Part shown: positions 29,185 to 38,493 of the stretch, one piece after another
How positions within the stretch are numbered: position 1 is the first letter of the stretch
Layout: every line of letters starts with the position of its first letter
Assembly: GCA_947452005.1 (NCBI GenBank)
Contig: CANGBC010000010.1
Coordinates: 1-64,000 of the forward strand
Source of the DNA: Beijerinckiaceae bacterium
GTDB taxonomy: Bacteria > Pseudomonadota > Alphaproteobacteria > Rhizobiales > Beijerinckiaceae
Reading direction: 5' to 3'
Length of the DNA: 64,000 nt
The notes under the pieces: model-generated
What the model saw: the letters and a program-made list of their open reading frames with translations, nothing else
Databases searched by the model: none
Told to the model about the DNA's origin: nothing
Translations under genes and position numbers: made by a program

Positions 29185-29215
29185 CGCCGGCAGCCTTGCG
29201 CAAAGGCTGCCGGCG
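29185..29215. terminator. Strong hairpin between tig and clpP
   Basis: A 13-bp perfect inverted repeat (CGCCGGCAGCCTT/AAGGCTGCCGGCG) with a 5-nt loop. On the minus strand the sequence after it (TCATTATGTTAGG) has no real U-tract. It may slow or partly end transcription from tig, or protect the tig 3' end, rather than be a classical terminator. Confidence 0.55.
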
Positions 29216-29286
29216 CAAATTCAGTCCGGAAAGGCACCTGCGAGACAGAAAGCCGCGCCTGCGGCTGACTGCCCCAACGTCAGGCT

Positions 29287-30642
29287 TCAGGCCTTTTCGT
29301 CTTCGTCGACCTTGAAGAGCTCTTCCTTGGACACGGTCTGGTCCGTGACCTTGGCCTGGGCGACGATGTGATCGACGACCTTCTCTTCATAGAGCGGCGC
29401 GCGCAGCTCGTTCAGAGCCTCGCGGTTGTTGCGATAATAATCCCAGACCATCTTTTCCTGACCGGGGAACTGACGCGCACGCTCGAGAAGAGCCTGCGTC
29501 ATTTCATCGTCGGTGATCTGGATCTCGTTCACGCGGCCGACTTCAGCCAGCACGAGGCCCAGACGCACGCGGCGTTCGGCAATCTTGCGATAGTCGAGGC
29601 GCGCGGCTTCTTCCGTTGTGCCTTCTTCAGCAAACGACTTCCCACCAGCCTTCTGGCCAGATTCAACCTGCGCCCAGATGCCATCGAACTCTTGGCTGAC
29701 GAGGCCTCCGGGAAGCTCGAAGGAATACTTCTTGTCGAGTGCATCGAGCAGCGAACGCTTCACCTTGTCACGACCAGCGCGGATGAAGTCTTTTTCAATG
29801 TTCGACTTGATCGCGTCCTTCAGCTTGGCCAATTCGTCAAAGCCAAACTGCTTGGCGAATTCATCATCAAGCTTCAGTTCGCCCGGTGCTGCAACGGCTT
29901 TCACGGTCACGGCGAAAGATGCGTCGCGGCCAGCGAGATTGGTTGCGGTGTAGTTTTCCGGGAACTTCACGTTGACGGTGCGCTCATCGCCAGCCTTGGC
30001 GCCCATGAGCTGCTCTTCAAAGCCCGGAATGAACTGGCCTGAACCCAACACCAGATCGATGTCGGCGCCCGTGCCGCCTTCAAACAATTCCTCACCCAGC
30101 TTGCCAACGAAATCGATGGTCAGCTTGTCGCCCTTTTCAGACGCAGCACCTTCAGCCTTGGTCTCATAGGTGCGGTTCTGCGAGGCCATGCGATCGATGG
30201 TCTGCTGAATTTCTTCTTCCGGCACATCGGCCTTCAGACGCGTGATCTCGACATCAGCAAAAGACGTGACATCGAAATCGGGAATGACTTCGATCTTCAC
30301 GGCAATGGAGAGGTCGCCCTTGGCTTCCAGAGCGGCTTCAACTTCGGCCTGGTTCTCAGGGAAATCGACCTTTGGCTCCATCGCGATCTTGAGGCTGTTG
30401 TCCTCGATGATCTTGCGATTGGCTTCATTGATGGCCGCCTGCAGCACGTCAGCCATGACCGAGCGGCCATAAAGGCGCTTCAGATGGGCGGACGGGACTT
30501 TGCCCGGACGAAAGCCGTTGATGCGGACCTTGTCCTTCATCTCAGCGAGCTGCCCATCGAGGCGCTGCGCCAGATCCTTGGCCGGGAAGACCACTTTATA
30601 TTCGCGCTTCAGGCCCTGCGACAGGGTTTCGGTCACCTGCAT
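29287..30642 (-). CDS. tig: Trigger factor
   Basis: Ribosome-bound chaperone with peptidyl-prolyl isomerase activity. 451 residues, three domains in order: the N-terminal ribosome-binding domain ([16 protein letters not shown] signature loop), the FKBP-like domain ([20 protein letters not shown], about residues 160-250), and the helical C-terminal chaperone arm. The C-terminus ends in an acidic tail. First gene of the tig-clpP-clpX-lon set. Confidence 0.96.
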   Translation of the reverse strand: MQVTETLSQGLKREYKVVFPAKDLAQRLDGQLAEMKDKVRINGFRPGKVPSAHLKRLYGRSVMADVLQAAINEANRKIIEDNSLKIAMEPKVDFPENQAEVEAALEAKGDLSIAVKIEVIPDFDVTSFADVEITRLKADVPEEEIQQTIDRMASQNRTYETKAEGAASEKGDKLTIDFVGKLGEELFEGGTGADIDLVLGSGQFIPGFEEQLMGAKAGDERTVNVKFPENYTATNLAGRDASFAVTVKAVAAPGELKLDDEFAKQFGFDELAKLKDAIKSNIEKDFIRAGRDKVKRSLLDALDKKYSFELPGGLVSQEFDGIWAQVESGQKAGGKSFAEEGTTEEAARLDYRKIAERRVRLGLVLAEVGRVNEIQITDDEMTQALLERARQFPGQEKMVWDYYRNNREALNELRAPLYEEKVVDHIVAQAKVTDQTVSKEELFKVDEDEKA

Positions 30643-30731
30643 TGAACTTGCCTTCTTACAACGGCGGCGAGCGGGGCGAGCCCCGCGCGCGATTGAAAAC
30701 TCTTCGAAATCCGTGAGTTAGGCCACTTATT

Positions 30732-30816
30732 TGGTGCGGGCGGAGGGACTCGAACCCCCACGCTTTTCGGCGGTGGAACCTAAATCCACTGCGTCTACCA
30801 ATTCCGCCACGCCCGC
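30732..30816 (-). tRNA. tRNA-Leu (TAG)
   Basis: An 85-nt class II tRNA on the minus strand: acceptor stem GCGGGCG/CGCCCGC, D-arm with TGGCGGAATTGGTAGAC, anticodon TAG in loop TTTAGGT flanked by GTGGA/TCCAC, a long variable arm, T-arm GGTTCGAGTCC and encoded CCA. Confidence 0.97.
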
Positions 30817-30914
30817 GAATATTCCTTCCGCAAGGGACGGATCCCGGCCGCTCACTGCTTCGGGTGGTGGTCTATACCAATGGAGCGTCCCCATTGCGAC
30901 AAAAAAGTGCGGGA

Positions 30915-31376
30915 TCAGGCGCTGCTTGTTTCCGAGGCGACGAATGGCGGCTCACAACGGACTTGAAGCGAACCAGCGCGGAGCTCTTGCTCCCCTAAAA
31001 TCACCCTTACACGTATCGCCCCCTCGGACTTGATTTCCAAAGGGGACAAAACAAACGTCTGCCTTACCCGCAAGATCGGTTGCGCCCCAAAAGGATCATC
31101 CGGATCCGCCTGGGGCGGGCTTGTCTTAGGTAAAGAACCAGAAGATGCGACAGAAGCCGCTCCGGGAGCGTCTCCGGGCAGGAAAATTCTCGTATCTATG
31201 AGCGTATCCTCCGTGGGGAAATCGCGCAAATGTAACTCCACGGAGATACAAAATTTTGGGAGAACAATTGGTAGCTCAGGCACTACGAGTTGTGCCTCGT
31301 AGCACCCTACATAGGTGTGCTTATTGCCCACCTCCAATCGAATATCATCACAGAACAGAGCTGACGCAAAATTCAC
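30915..31376 (-). CDS. DUF6941-like protein, third gene of an accessory cassette
   Basis: 153 residues. The N-terminal half (ALFCDDIRLEVGNKHTYVGCYEAQLVVPELPIVLPKFCISVELH) matches the pattern I associate with DUF6941: a CDDIR start, then a beta-rich body. A proline/serine-rich linker (about residues 75-95) leads to a second beta-rich part. Function unknown. Its ATG overlaps the stop of the helix-turn-helix gene (ATGA), so the two are coupled. It lies 98 bp from tRNA-Leu. Confidence 0.65.
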   Translation of the reverse strand: MNFASALFCDDIRLEVGNKHTYVGCYEAQLVVPELPIVLPKFCISVELHLRDFPTEDTLIDTRIFLPGDAPGAASVASSGSLPKTSPPQADPDDPFGAQPILRVRQTFVLSPLEIKSEGAIRVRVILGEQELRAGSLQVRCEPPFVASETSSA

Positions 31377-31756
31377 AGAACATCCTCCGTAGCGTCAAAC
31401 GTCTGTTTCTCAACACGTGTTTTCCTGAGCTTAGGCCCCGCGCTTTCGGAGACGATTGAAAGAGTAACGACATTACTCCCATCGCGCTCAACGGGTCTGC
31501 GCAACTCGAAAATCAAGTCGCGATTTAGAGCCCAAGCCAAATCAGCGATTGAGCGCAAAGTAAGATTTGCTTCGCCTGTGAGCCATCGATTCACTACTGA
31601 ACGATCAACGCCAAGCTTCTGAGCGATTGATTGTTGTGTGATGCGACCTCCTGAACTCTTGTCGTCTGAAATCGCGCGAAGGAAGGCGTCACGTACTTGT
31701 CCAATGAAACGCCCAGCCTTTCGTTGTCGCGGAGCGATCCTAAGTCGATAAGACAT
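31373..31756 (-). CDS. Helix-turn-helix (XRE-type) DNA-binding protein, possible antitoxin/regulator
   Basis: 127 residues. Residues about 38-78 form an XRE helix-turn-helix: ITQQSIAQKLGVDRSVVNRWLTGEANLTLRSIADLAWALN (read in two parts, TQQSIAQKLGV and RSVVNRWLTG). The C-terminal third is basic. The ATG at 31756 lies 8 nt after GAGG and inside the end of the upstream gene; 31762 is an alternative. Its position right after a RelE/HigB-like gene resembles an antitoxin or operon autorepressor. Confidence 0.75.
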   Translation of the reverse strand: MSYRLRIAPRQRKAGRFIGQVRDAFLRAISDDKSSGGRITQQSIAQKLGVDRSVVNRWLTGEANLTLRSIADLAWALNRDLIFELRRPVERDGSNVVTLSIVSESAGPKLRKTRVEKQTFDATEDVL

Positions 31757-32294
31757 CTTCATACCCTCCCGCAATTGCTTTGGGCCCATCTAAGTCGAGC
31801 CTCTCCCGCAATTGAACACACACATCTCTCATCGCTCGGTACAAACCGTGATCTTTGATCACCTTTGCGGACCCAGCTTGAGCAATTACAAAGACATCCT
31901 TTTTGGGGAACCAACCGAAGAACCTGACGTCCGCCGTTTTGAGCTCCCAAATATGGTGGAAGCCCGGCTCGGGCTTCATGATATGGCAAAATTTCCAGTG
32001 CGCGACATTCGACCCAGAGATGAACTCGCTGAAAAGAAAATCAACTTGTTCAAGAGGGGATTGCCTTCCTTCTCCCCACTGAGGTGGAAGTTCCGGAAGT
32101 TCCTCATCCAGCCATGAGATCACGCAAGGCAGGGCATAAATTGATCGTTGCGGAAGACTGTCACCGTCAAGAGCAACCTCGACCTGCTCCAGAACTCCTT
32201 TGGAAACCAAATTAAGCAATGTTGCCATATAAGTCAACAATTTTGAAGTGGCGCAATCTGAGCAATGTAGCTCTAAATCAGTTGGGTTGAACAT
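31740..32294 (-). CDS. Unknown protein, C-terminal half resembling RelE/HigB (Gp49-like) toxins
   Basis: 184 residues from the ATG at 32294; another ATG at 32228 gives 162. Neither has a clear ribosome site. The C-terminal part has the pattern IWELKTADVRFFGWFPKKD, then VFVIAQAGSAKVIK, then a helix RAMRDVCVQLRERL. This order of strands and basic residues is reminiscent of RelE/HigB-type mRNA interferases, which often precede an XRE antitoxin gene. The N-terminal 70 residues are unfamiliar. The toxin assignment is inference from weak similarity and context. Confidence 0.45.
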   Translation of the reverse strand: MFNPTDLELHCSDCATSKLLTYMATLLNLVSKGVLEQVEVALDGDSLPQRSIYALPCVISWLDEELPELPPQWGEGRQSPLEQVDFLFSEFISGSNVAHWKFCHIMKPEPGFHHIWELKTADVRFFGWFPKKDVFVIAQAGSAKVIKDHGLYRAMRDVCVQLRERLDLDGPKAIAGGYEDVLST

Positions 32295-32335
32295 AAAAAA
32301 AGCGCCCGGTCCGCCTCCCCACGGCCCGGGCGCTT
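32295..32335 (-). terminator. Rho-independent terminator after the TauD-type gene
   Basis: A 10-bp stem AAGCGCCCGG/CCGGGCGCTT (32300-32309 with 32326-32335) with an inner CCG/CGG pairing in the loop. On the minus strand it runs into a T-stretch at 32300-32295. The candidate start codon of the next gene follows directly at 32294. Confidence 0.85.
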
Positions 32336-32383
32336 GGTCTGACAGGCCCGATGTTTCCCGGGTTTGTCCTGACAGAACGAAAC

Positions 32384-33232
32384 TCAAAATTGCATCGACT
32401 GCCCTTCAATGGTCAGACGGCGCATCAGGCGGGGCTCTTCGCGCGGGAAATCCTTGCGCGCATGGATCGAGCACCAATTGTCCCAGATCACCATGTCGCC
32501 CAGCGCCCATTTGTGCTCGTAGACGATGGAGGGATCTTCGGAAATGTCGAACAGATCTTCGAGAATGGCCTCGCTGTCAGCGCGCGAGAAGCCTTCAATG
32601 CGTGCGGTCATCAGGCGGCTCACGTAGAGCGCCTTTTTGCCGGTTGCGGGATGGGTCACAAAGATCGGCTGCTCGTGGTGGCGGATTTTTGAAATATCGA
32701 CCGTGTCGAGATCGAGCCGCTCACGGCGCTTGTAATCGTGCATTTGCAGCACTTTTTTGCCTTCGAGCCGGTCGCGCAACGCGCGCGGGATCATCTCATA
32801 GGCTTTGTACATATTGGAGAAGCAGGTCTCGCCGCCCCAGCTCGTCAGCTTCATCGCATAGAGAAGCGTCGCGCGGTGGGGCTCGGGATAATAGCTCGTG
32901 TCGTGATGGAACCACATTTCCCCGTCGCCAAAGGCGCCGATGGATTTGCCGTTCTCAACGATATTGGTGACGAGCATAAAGGGGGTGTCAAAATCGCCTC
33001 CGGGCCCGGGACCGTTCACCGGTCTCTTGCGAAGGGCTACCTTGCCGAACATCTCGGCAGCCCGGAGCTGATCCTGTTCAGTCAATTCCTGCTCACGAAA
33101 GACAAGGACGATATTCTCGTCAAAGGCTTTCCGGACCGCATTCACCGTCTCCGCATCCAAGGGCTGGCGCAGGTCCAGACCTTGAACTTCCGCCCCGCAA
33201 GCGGGGGAAAGCGAAACCAGCGACAGGGACAT
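32384..33232 (-). CDS. TauD/TfdA-family Fe(II)/2-oxoglutarate dioxygenase
   Basis: 282 residues. The iron facial triad is visible as HHDTSY (His-x-Asp, about residue 108) and the distal His in WCSIHARKDF, with the 2-oxoglutarate arginine in RLMRRLTIEG. Members hydroxylate taurine, alkyl sulfonates/sulfates or aryloxyacetates; the substrate here cannot be told. The start at 33232 has AGGAGAGG about 7 nt upstream. It is divergent from a LysR regulator, which may control it. Confidence 0.88.
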   Translation of the reverse strand: MSLSLVSLSPACGAEVQGLDLRQPLDAETVNAVRKAFDENIVLVFREQELTEQDQLRAAEMFGKVALRKRPVNGPGPGGDFDTPFMLVTNIVENGKSIGAFGDGEMWFHHDTSYYPEPHRATLLYAMKLTSWGGETCFSNMYKAYEMIPRALRDRLEGKKVLQMHDYKRRERLDLDTVDISKIRHHEQPIFVTHPATGKKALYVSRLMTARIEGFSRADSEAILEDLFDISEDPSIVYEHKWALGDMVIWDNWCSIHARKDFPREEPRLMRRLTIEGQSMQF

Positions 33233-33407
33233 TGATGTCCTCTCCTTGGGCGTTTCCTCTAGATCTTCATTGTTAACCGGACAAAGAGAGTCGGAAAGAG
33301 CGCTTTCCTGACATGATTGATCAGTATTTTTTGACAATCAGCTTGGACCGGGAGAGATTGGGGCACGGCGCGCCCTTGGCAGGGCATGCGCCTCGAGAGG
33401 ACGGAAC

Positions 33408-34310
33408 ATGGACCGGCTTAAAGCCATTGAGACCTTTGTGCGCATTGCCCAGACGGGCAGCCTGTCCAAGGCGGCCCAAGAGCTTGGCACATCACGCGCG
33501 CTGGCCTCCTCTCATCTCAAGCAGCTGGAAGATCATCTGGGCGTGCGTCTGATCAACCGCACCACGCGGCAATTGTCGCTGACGGAAAGCGGGCAGGAAT
33601 ATCTCGCCTTCTGTCAGTCAACCTTGGCCGCATTTGATGAAGCAGAGCATTCTTTGGCGCGCTCGCGTGAAGAGCCGCGCGGCACGCTGAAAATTCTGGC
33701 CTCCATGGCTTTCGCCAATGTGCATCTGGCACCTGTTGCCGCAGACTTTTCGCGCACGCACCCTGACATCAAGATCTCGCTCATCACCACAGACACGAGT
33801 TTTTCGCCCTTCGAGCTGATTGAACAAGGCTATGATCTCGCGGTCTGGATGCGCCCCATCGAAGATTTGAGCATCATCTCGACAAAACTGGGCGAGGTGC
33901 GCTGGCCAGCCCTTGCCAGCCCCGCCTATCTGGACAAACACGGGCGACCGGAAAGCCCTGCCGATCTCGTCGATCATGCCTGTTTGTTGCACCGCTCGAT
34001 TGCACCCGATGGCGTGTGGCGGTTTCACAGCGTTGATGGCGATGTGTCGGTAAAAGTGGTGGGCCCCTTGGTCACAAACTCGGTCTTTGCCTTGCGCGCT
34101 TCGGCTATGGCGGATCTCGGCGTGACTTTGCTGCCCACCTATTTCATCCAGGATGAAATCGAGAGTGGCAAACTCGTTGAACTTTTTCCTGAATATGGCG
34201 CGCCGCGCCGCCCCATCTATATTCTTTATCCGCATGCGCGCTATTTGCCGCTGAAGACGCGCCTCTTCATCGACTACCTGCGCGCCTATGTGCGGAAACA
34301 ATCATGGTGA
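33408..34310 (+). CDS. LysR-type transcriptional regulator
   Basis: 300 residues. N-terminal winged helix-turn-helix (MDRLKAIETFVRIAQTGSLSKAAQELGTS, then a recognition helix ending LEDHLGVRLINRTTRQLSLT), then a substrate-binding domain from about residue 90. The 175-bp divergent gap to the dioxygenase gene is the likely binding region. It overlaps the next gene by 7 nt, so the multicopper-oxidase-like protein is in its operon. Confidence 0.9.
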   Translation: MDRLKAIETFVRIAQTGSLSKAAQELGTSRALASSHLKQLEDHLGVRLINRTTRQLSLTESGQEYLAFCQSTLAAFDEAEHSLARSREEPRGTLKILASMAFANVHLAPVAADFSRTHPDIKISLITTDTSFSPFELIEQGYDLAVWMRPIEDLSIISTKLGEVRWPALASPAYLDKHGRPESPADLVDHACLLHRSIAPDGVWRFHSVDGDVSVKVVGPLVTNSVFALRASAMADLGVTLLPTYFIQDEIESGKLVELFPEYGAPRRPIYILYPHARYLPLKTRLFIDYLRAYVRKQSW

Positions 34311-35542
34311 AAAACGCTACTTTCACAAGGCGATCTGTACTTTCGGCCACGCTTTGGGCCGGCCTCGTACCGTTGCGCGCGCAGGCGCAGATGGCGCCAA
34401 ATCTTGTGCTGCAAGATGGCCCCATGACATTACCCCCGCTGAAGGCCAAACGCGGCGAGATATTTCAGCTGCGTGTCAAAAATGAGCGGCGTGAGCCAAC
34501 AGCCTTGCATTGGCGTGGCCTGCGGCTACGCAACGACATGGATGGCGGCGCTCCGCTGACGCAAAAACCCATCGCGCCGGGCGATATGTTTGACATTGCT
34601 TTCACGCCACCCGACGCAGGCACGTTTTTATGCCACGCCAATTGGCGCGAAAATGCAGCCCGCCAGATTGCCGATGGTGTGATCTTTCCGGTAATCGTTG
34701 AAGACGACACAGATCCCGCCGTCGAGCTTGATCTCATCTGCCTGCTGCAAGAAAAAATGGAACACGCCACGTCATCGCCACGCATGACCATCAATGGCGC
34801 CGATGGGGCGCTGGCCCACGATCTGCGCCCGGGCGCGCGCGTGCGGCTGCGCCTGATCAGCGGCTCCACGCAACGGATGATGTCGGTGGCGCTGGAGGGC
34901 GCGACATCAAAAGTCGCCGCGATCGATGGTCAGCCATGCGGGCTGTTTGAGCCTGAACGCCAAACCCTGCCGCTGGCACCGGGGCAGAGATATGACCTGT
35001 TCGTCGATTTGCCCCGCATGGCTAAACAAGAGGTCTCGCTTCATCTGCGCAGCCTTGGCAGTGACACGACAATGGGGCGCCTGCTCGCTGTCATGCGCAC
35101 GTCAGGGGAGCCCGTCGCGGAACGCGCCACCTTTGAGGGCTTGGCCCCCAATCCGCTGCTGCCGGAAAAAATCGCCCTGCAAAACGCCACCCGCCGCGAT
35201 CTGGTGCTGACGCGGGACGCATCCGCCGGCTGGCAGATCAATGGCGCCTCTGCGGAGAGCTTCGCCCCCGAGCCGCTCTTTTCAGTCAAACGGGGCACGC
35301 CGGTCGCGCTTGGCTTCATCAACAAGACGGGCCAGCCCCAGCTGATCCATCTGCATGGCCATGTCCTGCGGCATATCCACCTCTTCGATGATGGCTGGGA
35401 TCCTTATTGGCGCGACACGGTCATCGTGCCCGACGGGCGAACGATACGGGTCGCGTTTGTCGCGGATAATCCGGGCCGCTGGCCCCTCACCGGCGGCATG
35501 GATAGCCGCGACGGGCCAACAGGCTGGTTCGAAGTCACCTGA
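34304..35542 (+). CDS. Multicopper-oxidase-fold protein lacking most copper ligands (SufI/FtsP-like)
   Basis: 412 residues with a twin-arginine signal (TRRSVLSATLW, cleavage near AQA). The three-cupredoxin layout is kept, but the copper motifs are degraded: HWHG reads HWRG, the HxH of domain 1 reads CHANW, and the C-terminal HCH-x3-H motif reads PLTGGMDSRDG. Only HLHGH in domain 3 is intact. Loss of the type 1 and trinuclear ligands suggests no oxidase activity, as in the cell-division protein SufI/FtsP. It overlaps the LysR gene. Confidence 0.82.
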   Translation: MVKNATFTRRSVLSATLWAGLVPLRAQAQMAPNLVLQDGPMTLPPLKAKRGEIFQLRVKNERREPTALHWRGLRLRNDMDGGAPLTQKPIAPGDMFDIAFTPPDAGTFLCHANWRENAARQIADGVIFPVIVEDDTDPAVELDLICLLQEKMEHATSSPRMTINGADGALAHDLRPGARVRLRLISGSTQRMMSVALEGATSKVAAIDGQPCGLFEPERQTLPLAPGQRYDLFVDLPRMAKQEVSLHLRSLGSDTTMGRLLAVMRTSGEPVAERATFEGLAPNPLLPEKIALQNATRRDLVLTRDASAGWQINGASAESFAPEPLFSVKRGTPVALGFINKTGQPQLIHLHGHVLRHIHLFDDGWDPYWRDTVIVPDGRTIRVAFVADNPGRWPLTGGMDSRDGPTGWFEVT

Positions 35543-35686
35543 TGAGACAAGCCAAGCTCTGCAATAGACGCATGACGGCCATGCGAACTTTCCGCTGGTT
35601 GTAGTGCGCCGCACAATCCATATTGTTGTCACGGTCTGGCGTTCGCGCCGACCTCGCCCTCCTTGGGCGTTTCCTCCCTAGACTTG

Positions 35687-35722
35687 GGCCGCTGGTGCAA
35701 ACCGGCGGCCTCCTTTCTTTTT
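35687..35722 (+). terminator. Possible terminator downstream of the multicopper-oxidase-like gene
   Basis: Stem GGCCGC...GCGGCC with an inner GGT/ACC pairing (35687-35710), followed by the T-rich TCCTTTCTTTTT. It lies 145 bp after the upstream stop codon and just before the convergent nnrD end. The remaining bases of this gap hold nothing I recognise. Confidence 0.5.
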
Positions 35723-35739
35723 GGGGTCTCTTTTCCCGC

Positions 35740-37311
35740 TCAGAGTTCGGCCAGAACGCAGGCCAAAGCGGCGGGCAGATCATCCGCCACAAGCCCGCGC
35801 CCCGCCAGATCGCCTGCCCGGCCATGCAGCCAGACAGCCGCGCTGGCCGCCTCAAAGGCGGGCATGCCTTGCGCGAGCAGGCCACCTATCATCCCCGCGA
35901 GAACATCCCCCGATCCAGCACTGGCCAAGTCCGGCGGCAGATCTGTCGCGATGGATGCACGCCCATCGGGCATGGCCACCATACTGTCAGCCCCTTTGAG
36001 CAAAATGGTTGCACCCGTTGCGGCGGCCAGCCAGCGCGCCCGCTCAAGTTTTGAATCTGTTTCTTGTGAAACTGATTCAGGTGCTTGCGAAAATGATTCA
36101 GGTTCGCGACTCAAACCTTTGATGAGTCGACTAAATTCACCTTCGTGTGGTGTCAGAACAACAGCCCCTGAACGGGCCTTGATCACCTGCGAGAGGCGCT
36201 GGGCATCGCTGGCCATCAGGGTCAGAGCGTCAGCATCCAGCACCAGAGCGCGGGCGGGATCTGACTGCAGCACCGCTTCCAGCAGCGCCCGGGCCTCATG
36301 ATCAAGGCCAAGGCCCGGGCCGATGACCACCGTGTTTTTCCGCGCATCGCCCAGCAGCCGGACGAAATCAGACGCGCCACCGATTGGGGCGCACATGATG
36401 GCCGTCACCTGAGCGGCATGTTCGTGCAAAGCCTCAGGCGTGCCGGCCAAAGTGACCAGCCCCGCCCCCGCCCGCGCCGCCCCTTGCGCCGACAGGCGCG
36501 CGGCGCCCGTACGAAAGGCTGCGCCTGAAACAACCAGCGCATGACCCCGGGCATATTTATGGGCGTGCCTTTGAGGCCGCGGCAGATGCTCTTGCCAGAG
36601 CGCAGGCCCGTTCAGGAATGTTGCAATTGCGAAAACATTCAGAAGACCTTCAGGCATGCCGATATGCGCCAGATGCAAATCGCCACAGAGCGCGCGGCCG
36701 GGCATCAGGACATGCCCGGGCTTCAACCGGAAGAAGGTGACCGTGGCATCCGCCTCAATCGCCGTGCCCCGCGCCTGCCCCGTGCGCCCATCCAGACCCG
36801 AGGGCACATCAACCGCCAGGACGCGCCCGCCACGCATGCGCCAGTCCACGATCCGCGCGGCCACCTCAGCAGCCTCGCCATCGAGATCACGGGTCAGACC
36901 CGCACCAAACAAAGCATCGATGACAAGGTCGAACCTGTCCGGATCGAATGCCCGCAAAGCATGGCGCGGACCGGTCCAAGCGGCGGCGGCTGAGGCCGCA
37001 TCGCCATTCAGCTTGGTCGGGTCACCCAGCGTGAAACAGGTCATCGCCATGCCCCGCCCGGCCAGCAGGCGGGCTGCCACATAGCCATCGCCGCCATTAT
37101 TGCCCGGGCCGCAGAGCACAGCGATGCGCGGTTTGGCGCGGCTGAGCGGCAGAACGAGCTGCGCAGCGACATCCGCCACCGCCTCGCCCGCCTTTTCCAT
37201 CAGAGCGAAACCCGGCACGCCGGCTGCAATGGTTGCCGCATCGGCGCGGGCCATCTCGTCAGGGGTCAGCAATTCGCGTGTTTTGGGCCAGGAAATCATC
37301 AGGGCTGTCAT
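35740..37311 (-). CDS. nnrDE: Bifunctional NAD(P)H-hydrate epimerase / ADP-dependent dehydratase
   Basis: Repairs hydrated NAD(P)H. 523 residues. The N-terminal YjeF epimerase domain (about 1-215) contains [16 protein letters not shown] and VDVPSGLDG. The C-terminal ribokinase-like dehydratase domain (about 225-523) contains [11 protein letters not shown] and the catalytic [13 protein letters not shown]. Between the last two motifs, an extra Ser/Glu/Gln-rich stretch ([17 protein letters not shown]) is encoded by 21-nt tandem units. The start MTALMISWP fits; nothing is missing. Confidence 0.93.
   Translation of the reverse strand: MTALMISWPKTRELLTPDEMARADAATIAAGVPGFALMEKAGEAVADVAAQLVLPLSRAKPRIAVLCGPGNNGGDGYVAARLLAGRGMAMTCFTLGDPTKLNGDAASAAAAWTGPRHALRAFDPDRFDLVIDALFGAGLTRDLDGEAAEVAARIVDWRMRGGRVLAVDVPSGLDGRTGQARGTAIEADATVTFFRLKPGHVLMPGRALCGDLHLAHIGMPEGLLNVFAIATFLNGPALWQEHLPRPQRHAHKYARGHALVVSGAAFRTGAARLSAQGAARAGAGLVTLAGTPEALHEHAAQVTAIMCAPIGGASDFVRLLGDARKNTVVIGPGLGLDHEARALLEAVLQSDPARALVLDADALTLMASDAQRLSQVIKARSGAVVLTPHEGEFSRLIKGLSREPESFSQAPESVSQETDSKLERARWLAAATGATILLKGADSMVAMPDGRASIATDLPPDLASAGSGDVLAGMIGGLLAQGMPAFEAASAAVWLHGRAGDLAGRGLVADDLPAALACVLAEL
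36053..36115 (-). repeat. Three 21-nt degenerate tandem units inside nnrD
   Basis: Units at 36053-36073, 36074-36094 and 36095-36115 share the GATTC...(G/C)GA core; the first two inter-unit borders are clearest. On the coding strand each unit encodes about seven residues ([14 protein letters not shown], then a diverged TDSK-containing unit). The length keeps the frame. The stretch is visibly more A/T-rich than the flanking coding sequence. Confidence 0.6.
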
Positions 37312-37432
37312 GCGCCCATGGTGCGGCCTGTGCGGACCTGAGGCAAGCGACAGCGACGCGACCCCGCAAAAAGGCCAAATAGACGCGCGACCAGATCTCG
37401 GCCATGCTGCACTGCGAAACCGGAGTTACGAC

Positions 37433-38479
37433 ATGGTGAGCAAGACGCCGCGCAAATTTTTCGAGCCCCTCGCTGCGGGTGCCCCTGCCCCTTATCGCGA
37501 ATTGCCCGTGCGTCTGGAGCGCATGATTCATTTCGTGCCGCCCCATGTCGGAAAACTCCGCGCGCGAGCAGGCGAGCTCGCAAAAGAGGTCGATGTGGTG
37601 CTCGGCAATCTTGAAGATGCGGTCGCCGTGGAATCGAAAGAAGCCGCGCGTGCGGGCTTTATCGAGATGCTGAAGACCACAGACTTTGGCACAGCAGGTG
37701 TGTGGACGCGCATCAATGCGCTCAACTCGCCATGGGTGCTCGATGATGTCACGCAGATTGTTGGCAGCGTTGGCAACAAGCTTGATGTGATCATGCTCCC
37801 CAAGGTCGAGGGGCCGTGGGACATCCACTATCTCGATCAGCTTCTCGCACAGCTTGAGGCGCGCCATGGCGTGCAAAAGCCCATTCTCATTCACGCCATT
37901 CTGGAAACCGCTGAAGGCGTGAAGAATGTTGACGAGATTGCTGTGGCTTCGCCGCGCATGCATGGCATGAGTCTGGGGCCCGCCGATCTCGCCGCCTCGC
38001 GCGCGATGAAAACCACACGTGTTGGCGGCGGTCATCCCGAATATAAAGTGCTGGCGGATGCTCAAGGCGATGCACCGCGCACCGGCTACCAACAGGACCT
38101 ATGGCATTACACGGTTGCCAAAATGGTCGATGCTTGTGCAGCGGCCGGCATCAAACCCTTCTACGGCCCGTTTGGTGACTTCTCCGATACAGCCGCTTGC
38201 GAGGCGCAATTCCGCAATGCGTTTTTGATGGGCTGCGCAGGTGCATGGACCTTGCATCCAAGCCAGATCGCCATCGCCAAGCGCGTCTTCTCACCCGATC
38301 CGGCGGAAGTGGCCTTTGCCATGAAGATTCTGCAAGCCATGCCCAATGGCACAGGCGCTGTGATGATCGACGGCAAGATGCAGGATGATGCGACCTGGAA
38401 ACAGGCCAAAGTCATGGTCGATCTGGCGCGTCAGGTGGCAGCGACCAACAAGGACTTTGCGGCAAAGGCGGGATTGTAA
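37433..38479 (+). CDS. HpcH/HpaI family CoA-ester lyase, probable malyl-CoA/beta-methylmalyl-CoA lyase
   Basis: 348 residues of the CitE/Mcl TIM-barrel family. Visible landmarks are LEDAV (metal/CoA region), [23 protein letters not shown] with the metal-binding Glu, [11 protein letters not shown], and the late block [10 protein letters not shown], which is typical of malyl-CoA lyases. These enzymes cleave malyl-CoA to acetyl-CoA and glyoxylate in the ethylmalonyl-CoA or serine pathways. It is about 25-30 residues longer than well-studied Mcl1/MclA, so the exact substrate is uncertain. It stands alone, divergent from nnrDE. Confidence 0.85.
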   Translation: MVSKTPRKFFEPLAAGAPAPYRELPVRLERMIHFVPPHVGKLRARAGELAKEVDVVLGNLEDAVAVESKEAARAGFIEMLKTTDFGTAGVWTRINALNSPWVLDDVTQIVGSVGNKLDVIMLPKVEGPWDIHYLDQLLAQLEARHGVQKPILIHAILETAEGVKNVDEIAVASPRMHGMSLGPADLAASRAMKTTRVGGGHPEYKVLADAQGDAPRTGYQQDLWHYTVAKMVDACAAAGIKPFYGPFGDFSDTAACEAQFRNAFLMGCAGAWTLHPSQIAIAKRVFSPDPAEVAFAMKILQAMPNGTGAVMIDGKMQDDATWKQAKVMVDLARQVAATNKDFAAKAGL

Positions 38480-38493
38480 GTCCGGCTACTTGA

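Noticed and set aside
30732-32335. tRNA-Leu as an integration site for the three-gene cassette
   Set aside because: The cassette adjoins the 5' end of the tRNA gene, not the 3' end, and I see no duplicated tRNA fragment or integrase gene.
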